The translations under genes were made by a program, and so were the position numbers. Positions 57,457-64,000 of a DNA stretch of 64,000 nucleotides are shown here, in pieces. The notes under the pieces are model-generated. The model ran no database searches. It was not told the DNA's origin and saw only the letters and a list, made by a program, of their open reading frames with translations. Source of the DNA: Allobosea sp. Tri-44 (lineage in GTDB: Bacteria > Pseudomonadota > Alphaproteobacteria > Rhizobiales > Beijerinckiaceae); the NCBI RefSeq assembly GCF_004123845.1, contig NZ_NBDP01000019.1, positions 62,001 through 126,000 of the forward strand, given 5' to 3'. Numbering within the stretch: the stretch's first letter is position 1; each line of letters opens with the position of its first letter.

Positions 57457-57489
57457 AAAGGGCCGGGAGCTTCCTCCCGGCCCTTTTTT
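57457..57489 (+). terminator. Rho-independent terminator of the atp operon
   Basis: AAAGGGCCGGGAG (57457-57469), a CTTC loop and the exact complement CTCCCGGCCCTTT (57474-57486) are followed by a T-run (seven Ts from 57484). It is the best terminator in the window and stands just beyond atpC. Confidence 0.92.
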
Positions 57490-57512
57490 GTATCTGCGCT
57501 CTGTCGGGTCGG

Positions 57513-58388
57513 TCAGGCCGCGATCGCATCGGCCAGCGCGACGACCCGCTTGGCCATTTCGGCATGCAGGCGCTCGACCATGCGGCCATCGAGCTGAATC
57601 GCACCCTTGTCCGCGTTCTCGGGCTCGGAGAAGGCCGAGATGATGGCCCGGGCACGGGCGAGCTCGTTCTCTTCCGGCGCGAAGACGGTGTTCGCCAGCA
57701 CGACCTGGTTCGGATGGATCAAGGTCTTGCCGTCGAAGCCAAGATCGCGCCCCTGCTCGCATTCGGCGCGGAAGCCGGCCTCGTCCTTGAGGTCGTTGTA
57801 AACGCCGTCGATGACGTCGACGCCATGGGCGCGAGCGGCGAGGATCGCCGTGGTTAGCCAGGGCAGCATTGGCGCGCGCCCGGGCACGAAGCGGGCCCGC
57901 GTCTCCTTGGCGAGGTCGTTGGTGCCGAGCACGAAGCAGGCGAGGCGGGTCGCGGGATCGCGAGCGGCGCGCGCGATCTTTTCGCAGTTGAGGATGGCGA
58001 GCGGCGTCTCGACCATCGCCCAGATCTGCGTTTCCGGCTTGGCCCAGAGCCCGGTCAGGCGGTGGCCGATCTCGACCAGCGTCTCGGGCGAAGAGACCTT
58101 CGGGATCAGGATCGCGTCGGGCGCCGCTTCGGTCGCGGCGGCGAGGTCAGCGTCGAACCAGGGCGTGTCGATGCCGTTGGTACGGATGACGAGCTCGCGC
58201 CGGCCATAGCCGCCGGCCTTCACCGCAGCGCAGACTTGGCTCCGCGCCAGTTCCTTGGCGTCCGGGGCGACCGCGTCCTCCAGGTCGAGGATCAGCGCGT
58301 CGGCGGCGATCTCGCGGGCCTTCTCCAGCGCGCGGGCATTGGAGCCTGGCATATAGAGGACGCTGCGGCGCGGGCGGATGTCGGTCAT
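57513..58388 (-). CDS. CitE/HpcH-family lyase, probably malyl-CoA lyase or malyl-CoA thioesterase type
   Basis: A 291-residue HpcH/HpaI aldolase-fold protein. RSVLYMPGSNARALEKA, DLEDAVAPDAKELAR, IPKVSSPET and GFDGKTLIHPNQV are the CitE-like blocks with the Mg-binding Glu/Asp. Such proteins cleave malyl-CoA or beta-methylmalyl-CoA, or hydrolyse malyl-CoA. The frame is open to 58628, but the ATG at 58388 follows CCGGAGAAACACT. A mesaconyl-CoA-hydratase-like gene lies 2.6 kb away, which suggests the ethylmalonyl-CoA pathway. Thioesterase (Mcl2) or lyase (Mcl1) activity cannot be told apart here. Confidence 0.85.
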   Translation of the reverse strand: MTDIRPRRSVLYMPGSNARALEKAREIAADALILDLEDAVAPDAKELARSQVCAAVKAGGYGRRELVIRTNGIDTPWFDADLAAATEAAPDAILIPKVSSPETLVEIGHRLTGLWAKPETQIWAMVETPLAILNCEKIARAARDPATRLACFVLGTNDLAKETRARFVPGRAPMLPWLTTAILAARAHGVDVIDGVYNDLKDEAGFRAECEQGRDLGFDGKTLIHPNQVVLANTVFAPEENELARARAIISAFSEPENADKGAIQLDGRMVERLHAEMAKRVVALADAIAA

Positions 58389-58453
58389 AGTGTTTCTCCG
58401 GATTGAGGGTCGCCGGGTTCGCTGCAGTGCACAGTAGATTGCGCCGCAATGCA

Positions 58454-60202
58454 ATGTCAGTTCTGCAAAAGATGGATGACAGGCCGGTGAAGGGCTGGAT
58501 TGCGGGTGTCGACGGCTGCAAGGCAGGTTGGATCGCGGCCTTCCTCGACATGTCGGGGCAGGAAGCGCCGTTCTTTCGCGCTTTCGCGCGCTGGAATGAT
58601 TTGCTCGCCGGCTCTCCCATACCGGCACTGGTTGCGGTCGACATGCCGATCGGCCTGCCCGACCGGATCACCGGTTCGGGGCGCGGGCCGGAGCAGGCAG
58701 TGCGAGCGCTGCTCGGCGAGCGGCAATCATCGGTGTTCTCGATACCTTCGCGGGGCGCGGTCCAGGCGGAAGACTATGGCGAGGTCTGCCGCCTGGCGTT
58801 GGCAACCTCCGAGCCGCCGCGCAAGGTCTCGAAGCAGGGCTTTCACCTCTTCCCGCGCATCCGCGAGATCGATGCGTTGCTGCGGGCCGAACCGGAATGG
58901 CGCGAGCGCATCTTCGAAACGCATCCGGAGCTGGCCTTCCGGACCATGCGCGGCGCGCCGCTCGTGCATCCCAAGAAGATCAAGGGCGTGGTCAACCCGG
59001 CGGGAATGGCCGAGCGCCGCGTCCTGCTGCTGGCGGCGGGACTGCCGGAGGGAATCGTCCAGGCGAAACCGCCGCGCGGCGCTGCTGCCGACGATGCCCT
59101 CGATGCCCTCGCGGCGCTGGTCGTCGCCCGGCACATTGCCGCCGGGCGCGGGAAGCCCTTTCCCGATCCACCGGGACGCGATAGCCACGGTCTACCTATC
59201 GCGATCTGGACCTATGTCACGGATCGCTCCCTCGTCCAGGATCCCGCCATGACAGAGAAGCCCGTGCCGCGCCCGATGATCGAGGCCGCGGCTGATCGCA
59301 TTGCCGGCCATGCCCGCACCACCCCGGTGATGCGCCTCGGCACCGGCGCCTTCGGCTCGCGCGCCGACGTCTCGCTCAAGCTCGAATGCCTGCAGCATGC
59401 CGGCTCGTTCAAGACGCGCGGCGCCTTCAACAACCTGCTCTCGCTCGACGTTCCCGCTGCCGGCGTGGCCGCGGCTTCGGGCGGCAACCATGGCGCCGCC
59501 GTCGCCTATGCCGCCGGCAAGCGGGGTGTGAAGGCGACGATCTTCGTGCCCGAGATCTCGCCGGCGGCGAAGGTCGAGGCGATCCGCCGCTTCGGCGCCG
59601 AAGTTCGGATCGGCGGCGCGCAGTACGACGACGCGCAGGCGGCCTGCGACAAATTCGTGGCCGAGACCGGCGCGCTGAAGATCCACCCCTTCTCTGCCAA
59701 GGAGACGGTTGCCGGCCAGGGCACGCTCGGCCGCGAGTGGCAAAGCCAGGAGCCTGACCTCGACACCGTGCTCGTCGCGGTCGGTGGTGGTGGGCTGATC
59801 TCCGGCATCGCCGCCTGGTTTGCCGGCACGAGCGTCAAGGTCGTCGGCGTCGAGCCGGAAGGCTCGCGGGCGCTGCAGGCCGCCTTGGAGGCCAAGGGGC
59901 CGGTGACGGTGACCGTCGCCTCGGTTGCGGCGGATTCACTCGGCGCCCGCAATGTCGGGCAGCTCGTCTACGATGTCTGTGAAGGTGCGGTCGATCATGT
60001 CGCCCTCGTCCCGGACGCGGCGATCACCGAGGCTCAAGCCGTCCTCTGGCGCGATTTCCGCCTGGCGGTCGAGCCCGGTGGTGCTGCGGCGCTCGGCGCG
60101 CTGATCAGCGGCGCCTACAAGCCGAAACCGGGCGAGCGGCTCGGCGTGCTCGTCTGCGGGGCGAATATCGACCTCAACAAGCTCGCCGAGATCACCGCAT
60201 GA
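58454..60202 (+). CDS. In-frame fusion: DUF429 (N-terminal) and PLP-dependent threonine-dehydratase-like domain (C-terminal)
   Basis: One uninterrupted frame of ~582 residues. The first ~250 residues are DUF429: GWIAGVDGCKAGWIAAF, DMPIGLPD, SSVFSIPSRGAV and FETHPELAFRTMRG. The domain normally ends at an ...IW, here GLPIAIW at about 59216, and I checked codon by codon that no stop follows before the second domain begins at ATG 59249. DUF429 is predicted to have an RNase-H-like fold of unknown role. ATG 58472 is another possible start. It could be a true fusion or two genes that lost a stop codon. Confidence 0.6.
   Translation: MSVLQKMDDRPVKGWIAGVDGCKAGWIAAFLDMSGQEAPFFRAFARWNDLLAGSPIPALVAVDMPIGLPDRITGSGRGPEQAVRALLGERQSSVFSIPSRGAVQAEDYGEVCRLALATSEPPRKVSKQGFHLFPRIREIDALLRAEPEWRERIFETHPELAFRTMRGAPLVHPKKIKGVVNPAGMAERRVLLLAAGLPEGIVQAKPPRGAAADDALDALAALVVARHIAAGRGKPFPDPPGRDSHGLPIAIWTYVTDRSLVQDPAMTEKPVPRPMIEAAADRIAGHARTTPVMRLGTGAFGSRADVSLKLECLQHAGSFKTRGAFNNLLSLDVPAAGVAAASGGNHGAAVAYAAGKRGVKATIFVPEISPAAKVEAIRRFGAEVRIGGAQYDDAQAACDKFVAETGALKIHPFSAKETVAGQGTLGREWQSQEPDLDTVLVAVGGGGLISGIAAWFAGTSVKVVGVEPEGSRALQAALEAKGPVTVTVASVAADSLGARNVGQLVYDVCEGAVDHVALVPDAAITEAQAVLWRDFRLAVEPGGAAALGALISGAYKPKPGERLGVLVCGANIDLNKLAEITA
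59249..60202 (+). CDS. PLP-dependent serine/threonine-dehydratase-like enzyme (possible independent product)
   Basis: The C-terminal part of the fusion frame is a complete 317-residue fold-type II PLP enzyme. GSFKTRGAFNN places the PLP Lys at residue 55, and VGGGGLISG is the phosphate-binding loop. ASGGNHGAAVAYAA is the usual Ser/Asn block. ATG 59249 has a weak AGGA upstream, so it may be translated alone. Threonine, serine or hydroxyaspartate could be the substrate. The following racemase overlaps its stop by four bases, indicating one operon. Confidence 0.8.
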   Translation: MTEKPVPRPMIEAAADRIAGHARTTPVMRLGTGAFGSRADVSLKLECLQHAGSFKTRGAFNNLLSLDVPAAGVAAASGGNHGAAVAYAAGKRGVKATIFVPEISPAAKVEAIRRFGAEVRIGGAQYDDAQAACDKFVAETGALKIHPFSAKETVAGQGTLGREWQSQEPDLDTVLVAVGGGGLISGIAAWFAGTSVKVVGVEPEGSRALQAALEAKGPVTVTVASVAADSLGARNVGQLVYDVCEGAVDHVALVPDAAITEAQAVLWRDFRLAVEPGGAAALGALISGAYKPKPGERLGVLVCGANIDLNKLAEITA

Positions 60203-60927
60203 GCAAGCGCGGCATCGCCAAGGGCGGCAAGGCGGTCTATGGCGCGCCGCTCGGCGTGCTGATGCTGGAGGCGCGCTTCCCGCGCATTCTCGGCGACATG
60301 GGCAATGCCGCGACCTGGCCCTTCCCGGTGCTCTACAAGGTCGTCTCGGGCGCAAGCCCCGAGAGGGTGGTGCTGAAGGGGGCGGCCGGGCTGCTGCCCG
60401 ACTTCATCGCGGCGGCGCAGGAGCTGGTTCGCCTCGGCGCCGAGGCGATCACCACCAATTGCGGCTTCCTCTCATTGTTTCAGCGTGAATTGGCGGCTGC
60501 CATAAGCGTCCCGGTCGCGACCTCATCGTTGATGCAGGTGCCCTGGGTGCAGGCGACCTTGCCGCCGGGCAAGCGCGTCGGCCTCGTTACCGTCTCGGCC
60601 GCGACGCTGACGCCGCAGCATCTCACGGCGGTCGGCGTTCCCGCCGACACGCCGGTGACCGGCACCGAGAACGGGCGCGAATTCTTCCGCGTGCTGATCA
60701 AGGCCGAGAAGGAAGAGATGGACATCGATCTCGCCGAGCAGGACGTGGTCGAGGCGGCGCTGCGGCTGGTCGCGGAACATCCCGAGGTCGGCGCCATCGT
60801 GCTCGAATGCACCAATATGCCGCCCTATGCGGCTGCGGTGCAGGCGGCGACAGGCCTGCCGGTTTACGACATCTATTCGATGATCACCTGGTTCCATGCG
60901 GGCCTTCGGCCGCGCGACTTCCGCTGA
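60199..60927 (+). CDS. Aspartate/glutamate racemase family protein
   Basis: A 242-residue protein of the Asp/Glu/hydantoin-racemase superfamily with the two expected cysteines, TTNCGFLS in the first half and LECTNMPPYA in the second, which should act as acid and base. The substrate is unknown; such enzymes racemise amino acids or hydantoins, or decarboxylate malonates. It starts with an ATGA overlap on the dehydratase gene. A co-function with that enzyme, for example on beta-hydroxy amino acids, is only an inference. Confidence 0.85.
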   Translation: MSKRGIAKGGKAVYGAPLGVLMLEARFPRILGDMGNAATWPFPVLYKVVSGASPERVVLKGAAGLLPDFIAAAQELVRLGAEAITTNCGFLSLFQRELAAAISVPVATSSLMQVPWVQATLPPGKRVGLVTVSAATLTPQHLTAVGVPADTPVTGTENGREFFRVLIKAEKEEMDIDLAEQDVVEAALRLVAEHPEVGAIVLECTNMPPYAAAVQAATGLPVYDIYSMITWFHAGLRPRDFR

Positions 60928-61002
60928 CCCTTCGACATCGGGCGAGCTTTACGCCAGCCCTCGCCGCAGCGCACAATGATGCCCCGCCATGAGGCCAAGC
61001 CG

Positions 61003-62064
61003 ATGTCCGACACGCCCAGCAAGACCAATCCTGGCCGCTTCTTCGAGGATTTCCGGCTGGGCGAGACGATTCCGCACGCGACGCCGCGCACGGTGACCGC
61101 CGGCGACGTCTCGCTCTACACCGCACTCTACGGGCCGCGCTTCGTGGTGCAGTCCTCCGATGCCTTCGCCAAGGCGATCGGCTATCCCGCCGCGCCGGTC
61201 GACGATTTGCTCGTCTTCCACATCGTCTTCGGCAAGACGGTGCCGGATATCTCGCTCAATGCGGTCGCCAATCTCGGCTATGCCGATGGCCGCTTCCTCA
61301 AGCCGGTCTTCCCCGGCGACACGCTCTCGACCACTTCCGAGGTGATCGGCCTCAAGCAGACCTCGGGCGGCGATGCCGGCATCGTCTATGTCCGCTCGAT
61401 CGGCCGCAACCAGAACGCCGAGATCGTGCTGAGCTATGCCCGCTGGGTGCTGGTGCGCAAGCGCCAACCCGGCACACCGGCGGCGTTCGAGCAAGTGCCG
61501 GAGCTGCCGAAGAGCGTCGCGCCGGAAGCCCTGGGGGAGGGCTGCCCGCCGCTGCATCTGGCGGCCTATGACGACGCGCTCGCCGGTTCGCCCTTCCGCT
61601 GGGGCGACTATCAGGCGGGCGAGCGCATCGACCATGTCGACGGCATGACCGTTGAAGAGGCCGAGCACCAGATCGCCACCCGGCTCTACCAGAACACCGC
61701 CAAGGTGCATTTCGACGCCTATGGCGCCCGTGAGACCCGTTTCGGCAAGCGCCTGATCTATGGTGGCCACGTCATCAGCCTGGCACGGGCGCTCTCCTTC
61801 AATGGTCTCGGCAACGCCTTCCACATCGCCGCGATCAATGCCGGCCGCCATATCTCGCCGCTGTTCGCCGGTGATACCGTCTTTGCTTGGAGCGAGGTGC
61901 TCGAGGCGGCCGAGCTGCCGGGGCGCGAGGATGTCGGGGCGCTGCGCCTGCGCCTCGTCGCGACCAAGAACCTGCCCTGCAACGAATACCCGCTGAAGCA
62001 CGCTGACCAATACGCCGACGGCGTGATCCTCGACTTCGACTACTGGGCCCTGCTGCCGCGCTGA
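61003..62064 (+). CDS. MaoC-type dehydratase, likely mesaconyl-CoA hydratase
   Basis: A 353-residue protein with two hot-dog domains. RFFEDFRLGETIPHATPRTVTAGDVSLYTALYG and the second-half GKRLIYGGHVISLARALSFNGLGN are the MaoC-type sites. The length and the mesaconyl-CoA-hydratase-like N-terminus match Mch, which hydrates mesaconyl-CoA to beta-methylmalyl-CoA in the ethylmalonyl-CoA pathway. The lyase at 57513 would cleave that product. The frame opens at 60976, but ATG 61003 with GAGG upstream is better. Confidence 0.85.
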   Translation: MSDTPSKTNPGRFFEDFRLGETIPHATPRTVTAGDVSLYTALYGPRFVVQSSDAFAKAIGYPAAPVDDLLVFHIVFGKTVPDISLNAVANLGYADGRFLKPVFPGDTLSTTSEVIGLKQTSGGDAGIVYVRSIGRNQNAEIVLSYARWVLVRKRQPGTPAAFEQVPELPKSVAPEALGEGCPPLHLAAYDDALAGSPFRWGDYQAGERIDHVDGMTVEEAEHQIATRLYQNTAKVHFDAYGARETRFGKRLIYGGHVISLARALSFNGLGNAFHIAAINAGRHISPLFAGDTVFAWSEVLEAAELPGREDVGALRLRLVATKNLPCNEYPLKHADQYADGVILDFDYWALLPR

Positions 62065-62078
62065 CCCCGAGGGGAACC

Positions 62079-62411
62079 TTACTGAGTGCCTTCGCCTGTC
62101 TTCTTGACGCTGACCTTGCCCTTGCCGTCGACTGTCGCTTCGTAAGTCAGCAGGTCGATGCGCTCCTCCTGCGAGATCGAGACGGTGAAGGAGGTCGTCG
62201 AGTTCTGCTTGATCGCGCTGATCCCGCCGCCGCCGACCTGCTTATAGGTGCGGCTGATATCGGCGAGAATCGCCTCGATGATGCATTTGGAGCGTTCGAT
62301 CGCGTTCATCTGGCAGCGCTTTCCTGTGGCGTGGGCGGGGCCGAGCAGGCCGGCCATTCCGCTCAGAACGAGAATGAGCATCGAAAGGTTTCGTGAGATG
62401 GTTCGTGGCAT
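62079..62411 (-). CDS. Small secreted protein of unknown function
   Basis: A 110-residue protein with a signal peptide of ~28 residues (LILVLSGMAGLLGPAHA) and a mature part of ~80. Two cysteines (GKRCQMNAIERSKC) could form a disulfide, and a Thr/Ser/Lys-rich end follows. I do not recognise the family. It lies 25 bases after the metalloprotease gene on the same strand, so the two are probably co-transcribed. A protease inhibitor or partner is possible but unproven. Confidence 0.75.
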   Translation of the reverse strand: MPRTISRNLSMLILVLSGMAGLLGPAHATGKRCQMNAIERSKCIIEAILADISRTYKQVGGGGISAIKQNSTTSFTVSISQEERIDLLTYEATVDGKGKVSVKKTGEGTQ

Positions 62412-62436
62412 GGCGGTCCAGCCGGGTTGAGTAAGC

Positions 62437-63273
62437 TTACTTGCGCAAGGGCCGGTGCGTGAGCATGGCGTTGCTGGCGACCTCGGCCGGGATGCGCGGA
62501 TAGATGCGCTGCGTCTTGGCCTCCCAGTCGGTCGCCGTCAGCGCGTTGCCCTTGCCGGAGAGTGCGACCATCGCCTTGCGCCAGGGCATGGCGTGGCTCA
62601 GGCGCAGCTGCATGCCCTGGCCCATGACGGAATACTTGTCGACATCGGCGACGCCGTAGCAGTTCGAGGCGTTGGTATCGCCACCTGGCGGGCAATGCGC
62701 CTTGCCGATGTCGACATGGCCCAGCCCGAGCAGGTGGCCGACCTCGTGGACATGAGCGCGCTGCATGATCGCCTTGCCCTTGCTGTCGGTACCCTTATGC
62801 ACCGAATTGGTGTCGAGGCTGTCATAGAGCTTGGCATGCGAGCCGAACCAGGTCTCGCTCTTGTGCAGCCGGACCACGTCGATGACGTGATGGTGGCCGC
62901 CGAGCGTGATGCCGCGATCCTCGATCTTCAGCAGGCACCAGATGTTGGGACGGTATTTCGTGCCGTTCTTATCGAGCTCATAGACGGGAAAGTTGTTTGA
63001 AAGCCAGAACTTGCCGTTCCAGAACCGGGTCGCCGAAGCCACGAAATTCTGCTTCCAGAGATTCCAGCTGCCCGTGGTCCATTTGACGATCTTGCGGGTC
63101 GGCGCGGTGGCACGGTTATAGTCGTGATAGGTGCCTTCGGCCGCGCCCGCGGCCGGGTTGATCTGTCGGAAGCCGAGCTTCAGCGTCAAGGTCAGCTCGG
63201 CATTGTTGTAAGGGTCGCAGCAGTCGGTGTTCAGTTCGGCCTCGAACTGTGAAAGGCTCATACCCAGTTTCAT
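62437..63273 (-). CDS. Metzincin-type zinc metalloprotease-like protein, no signal peptide
   Basis: A 278-residue protein. HEVGHLLGLGH at residues 176-186 is the HExxHxxGxxH zinc motif (His176, Glu177, His180, His186), and SVMGQG at 215-220 is a Met-turn 31 residues later. The family is not one I can name; M10 or M12-like sequences are the nearest. The N-terminus (MKLGMSLSQFEAEL) is not a signal peptide. The frame is open to 63429, but ATG 63273 has GAGGA seven bases ahead. It may be exported by a type I route or act inside the cell. Confidence 0.8.
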   Translation of the reverse strand: MKLGMSLSQFEAELNTDCCDPYNNAELTLTLKLGFRQINPAAGAAEGTYHDYNRATAPTRKIVKWTTGSWNLWKQNFVASATRFWNGKFWLSNNFPVYELDKNGTKYRPNIWCLLKIEDRGITLGGHHHVIDVVRLHKSETWFGSHAKLYDSLDTNSVHKGTDSKGKAIMQRAHVHEVGHLLGLGHVDIGKAHCPPGGDTNASNCYGVADVDKYSVMGQGMQLRLSHAMPWRKAMVALSGKGNALTATDWEAKTQRIYPRIPAEVASNAMLTHRPLRK

Positions 63274-63385
63274 GGATGGTCCTCGCCCTGTGCGATACGG
63301 TCCTGAGGAAGGTGGCGAGCTGCGCTTGTCCGGCTTTAGATGCTTTTCGCCGGCAGGCCTCCGGGCTGGTGGGGGATCAGGTAAA

Positions 63386-63409
63386 GTTACAGATTTGGTT
63401 TTCTGTAAC
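63386..63409. promoter_or_regulatory. Inverted repeat in the metalloprotease-sdhC divergent promoter
   Basis: GTTACAGA and its exact complement TCTGTAAC are separated by the eight-base spacer TTTGGTTT, in an AT-rich patch of an otherwise GC-rich region. It could be a regulator site shared by the metalloprotease gene and sdhC, or a weak hairpin. Confidence 0.5.
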
Positions 63410-63525
63410 CGACCATTCGCTTGCCGCATTGCAGCACGAGAGTGGTTTCGTTAGACAGCCATTCACTCTAGAACGATACCAAGCGATCTTCGCTTCGTGA
63501 GCTTGAAGGGTCGGGAGTTCAAGAC

Positions 63526-63918
63526 TTGGCCGAGTCCAGACCGGCGGCGCGCCCGCTTTCCCCGCATCTGCAGATCTACCGCTGGTCCTGGACCATGGCG
63601 GCGTCGATCGCCCACCGCGCCACCGGCGTGGCGCTCTATGGCGGCACCCTGCTGATCGCGCTCTGGCTGATCGCGGCCGCGTCCGGCCCAGCCGCCTACG
63701 AAACTGCGCAGTGGATCGCGGGCTCGATCCTCGGCCGCCTCGTTCTGTTCGGTTACACCTTCGTGCTGCTGCATCATATGGTCGGCGGGCTCCGCCATTT
63801 CGTCTGGGATCTCGGCTACGGCTTCGACCCGCAGACCCGTATGAACCTGGCCAAGTACAACCTCGTCGCCTCCGGCGTGCTCACTGTGCTGGTCTGGCTC
63901 GTCGTCCTGACGCGCTGA
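63526..63918 (+). CDS. sdhC: Succinate dehydrogenase cytochrome b556 subunit
   Basis: A 130-residue membrane anchor with three helices. RPLSPHLQIYRWSWTMAASIAHRATGVAL is the conserved start with the quinone-site Ser and His region, and LLHHMVGGLRHFVWD carries the heme-ligand His. The start is TTG at 63526, with GGGAG eight bases ahead and no ATG near. It links the flavoprotein and iron-sulfur subunits to the membrane. sdhD follows. Confidence 0.93.
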   Translation: MAESRPAARPLSPHLQIYRWSWTMAASIAHRATGVALYGGTLLIALWLIAAASGPAAYETAQWIAGSILGRLVLFGYTFVLLHHMVGGLRHFVWDLGYGFDPQTRMNLAKYNLVASGVLTVLVWLVVLTR

Positions 63919-63929
63919 GGAACACGAAG

Positions 63930-64000
63930 ATGCTCTCCAACTCCTCGATGCGCACCCCACTCGGCCGCGTCCGCGGTCTCGGCTCGGCGAAGTCCGGCAC
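63930..64000 (+). CDS. sdhD: Succinate dehydrogenase membrane anchor subunit, 5' end only
   Basis: The ATG at 63930 lies 11 bases after the sdhC stop, preceded by GAGGAACACGA. The first ~23 residues, with MRTPLGRVRGLGSAKSGT, match the start of SdhD. The gene continues past the right edge. Confidence 0.9.
   Translation, partial: MLSNSSMRTPLGRVRGLGSAKSG

Overview
The window is a contiguous stretch of GC-rich (my visual impression is roughly two-thirds G+C) alphaproteobacterial chromosome. Gene content and order (atpHAGDC directly after priA, sdhCD, an alphaproteobacterial phn cluster with DUF1045 and hexapeptide-transferase companions, HmuTUV with HutX and an IsdG-type monooxygenase, a malyl-CoA-lyase/MaoC pair) fit the Hyphomicrobiales (Rhizobiales). 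A Bosea-like organism is my best guess, but that is recognition and was not searched. I see no rRNA, tRNA, CRISPR array, insertion sequence, phage gene or integrase. Almost every long open frame opposite a gene is a high-GC shadow.

Layout. 1-6.3 kb: a lytic transglycosylase cut by the left edge, galE, galU, a large outer-membrane beta-barrel protein and kdsD; this is an envelope and sugar-nucleotide neighbourhood. 6.3-10.3 kb: a LysR regulator, a YdcZ-type transporter, a glutathione transferase and serA. 10.4-14.5 kb: a heme import and degradation locus, hmuTUV on the minus strand facing an IsdG-like monooxygenase and hutX on the plus strand, with an iron-control-like palindrome between them. 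14.7-17.6 kb: a polysaccharide flippase-like protein, a Cys-phosphatase and ppa. 17.7-30.8 kb: a phosphonate locus. It holds phnCDE1E2 under a near-perfect Pho box, and phnGHIJK-LM-DUF1045-acyltransferase divergent from phnF with two HutC-type operators between them. An exported MetX-like hydrolase lies between the two halves. 30.9-35.8 kb: a TetR regulator divergent from an RND efflux pair. 35.9-49.4 kb: an orphan TctC, the pbpC/alpha-2-macroglobulin pair, a protease-like protein that appears inactive, and a complete tctCBA importer. 49.8-57.5 kb: priA and the whole F1 ATP synthase operon, ending in a clear rho-independent terminator. 57.5-62.1 kb: a CitE/malyl-CoA-lyase-like enzyme, an in-frame DUF429-PLP dehydratase fusion, an Asp/Glu racemase-family enzyme and a mesaconyl-CoA-hydratase-like MaoC protein. 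62.1-64 kb: a small secreted protein, a metzincin-type metalloprotease without a signal peptide, sdhC and the start of sdhD.

Cross-cutting theme. Intergenic spaces are repeatedly occupied by palindromic repeats of at least four families. One family occurs twice as almost identical copies in opposite orientation. Three different elements sit between genes of the ATP synthase operon. One element lies inside the 5' coding end of pbpC and is read in frame.

No single spectacular new system is evident. The best candidates for novelty are the metzincin/small-secreted-protein pair, the DUF429-dehydratase fusion, the phosphonate locus that lacks phnN/phnP but carries a 2H-phosphoesterase-like DUF1045 protein and a MetX-like hydrolase, and the repeat that has become protein-coding in pbpC.
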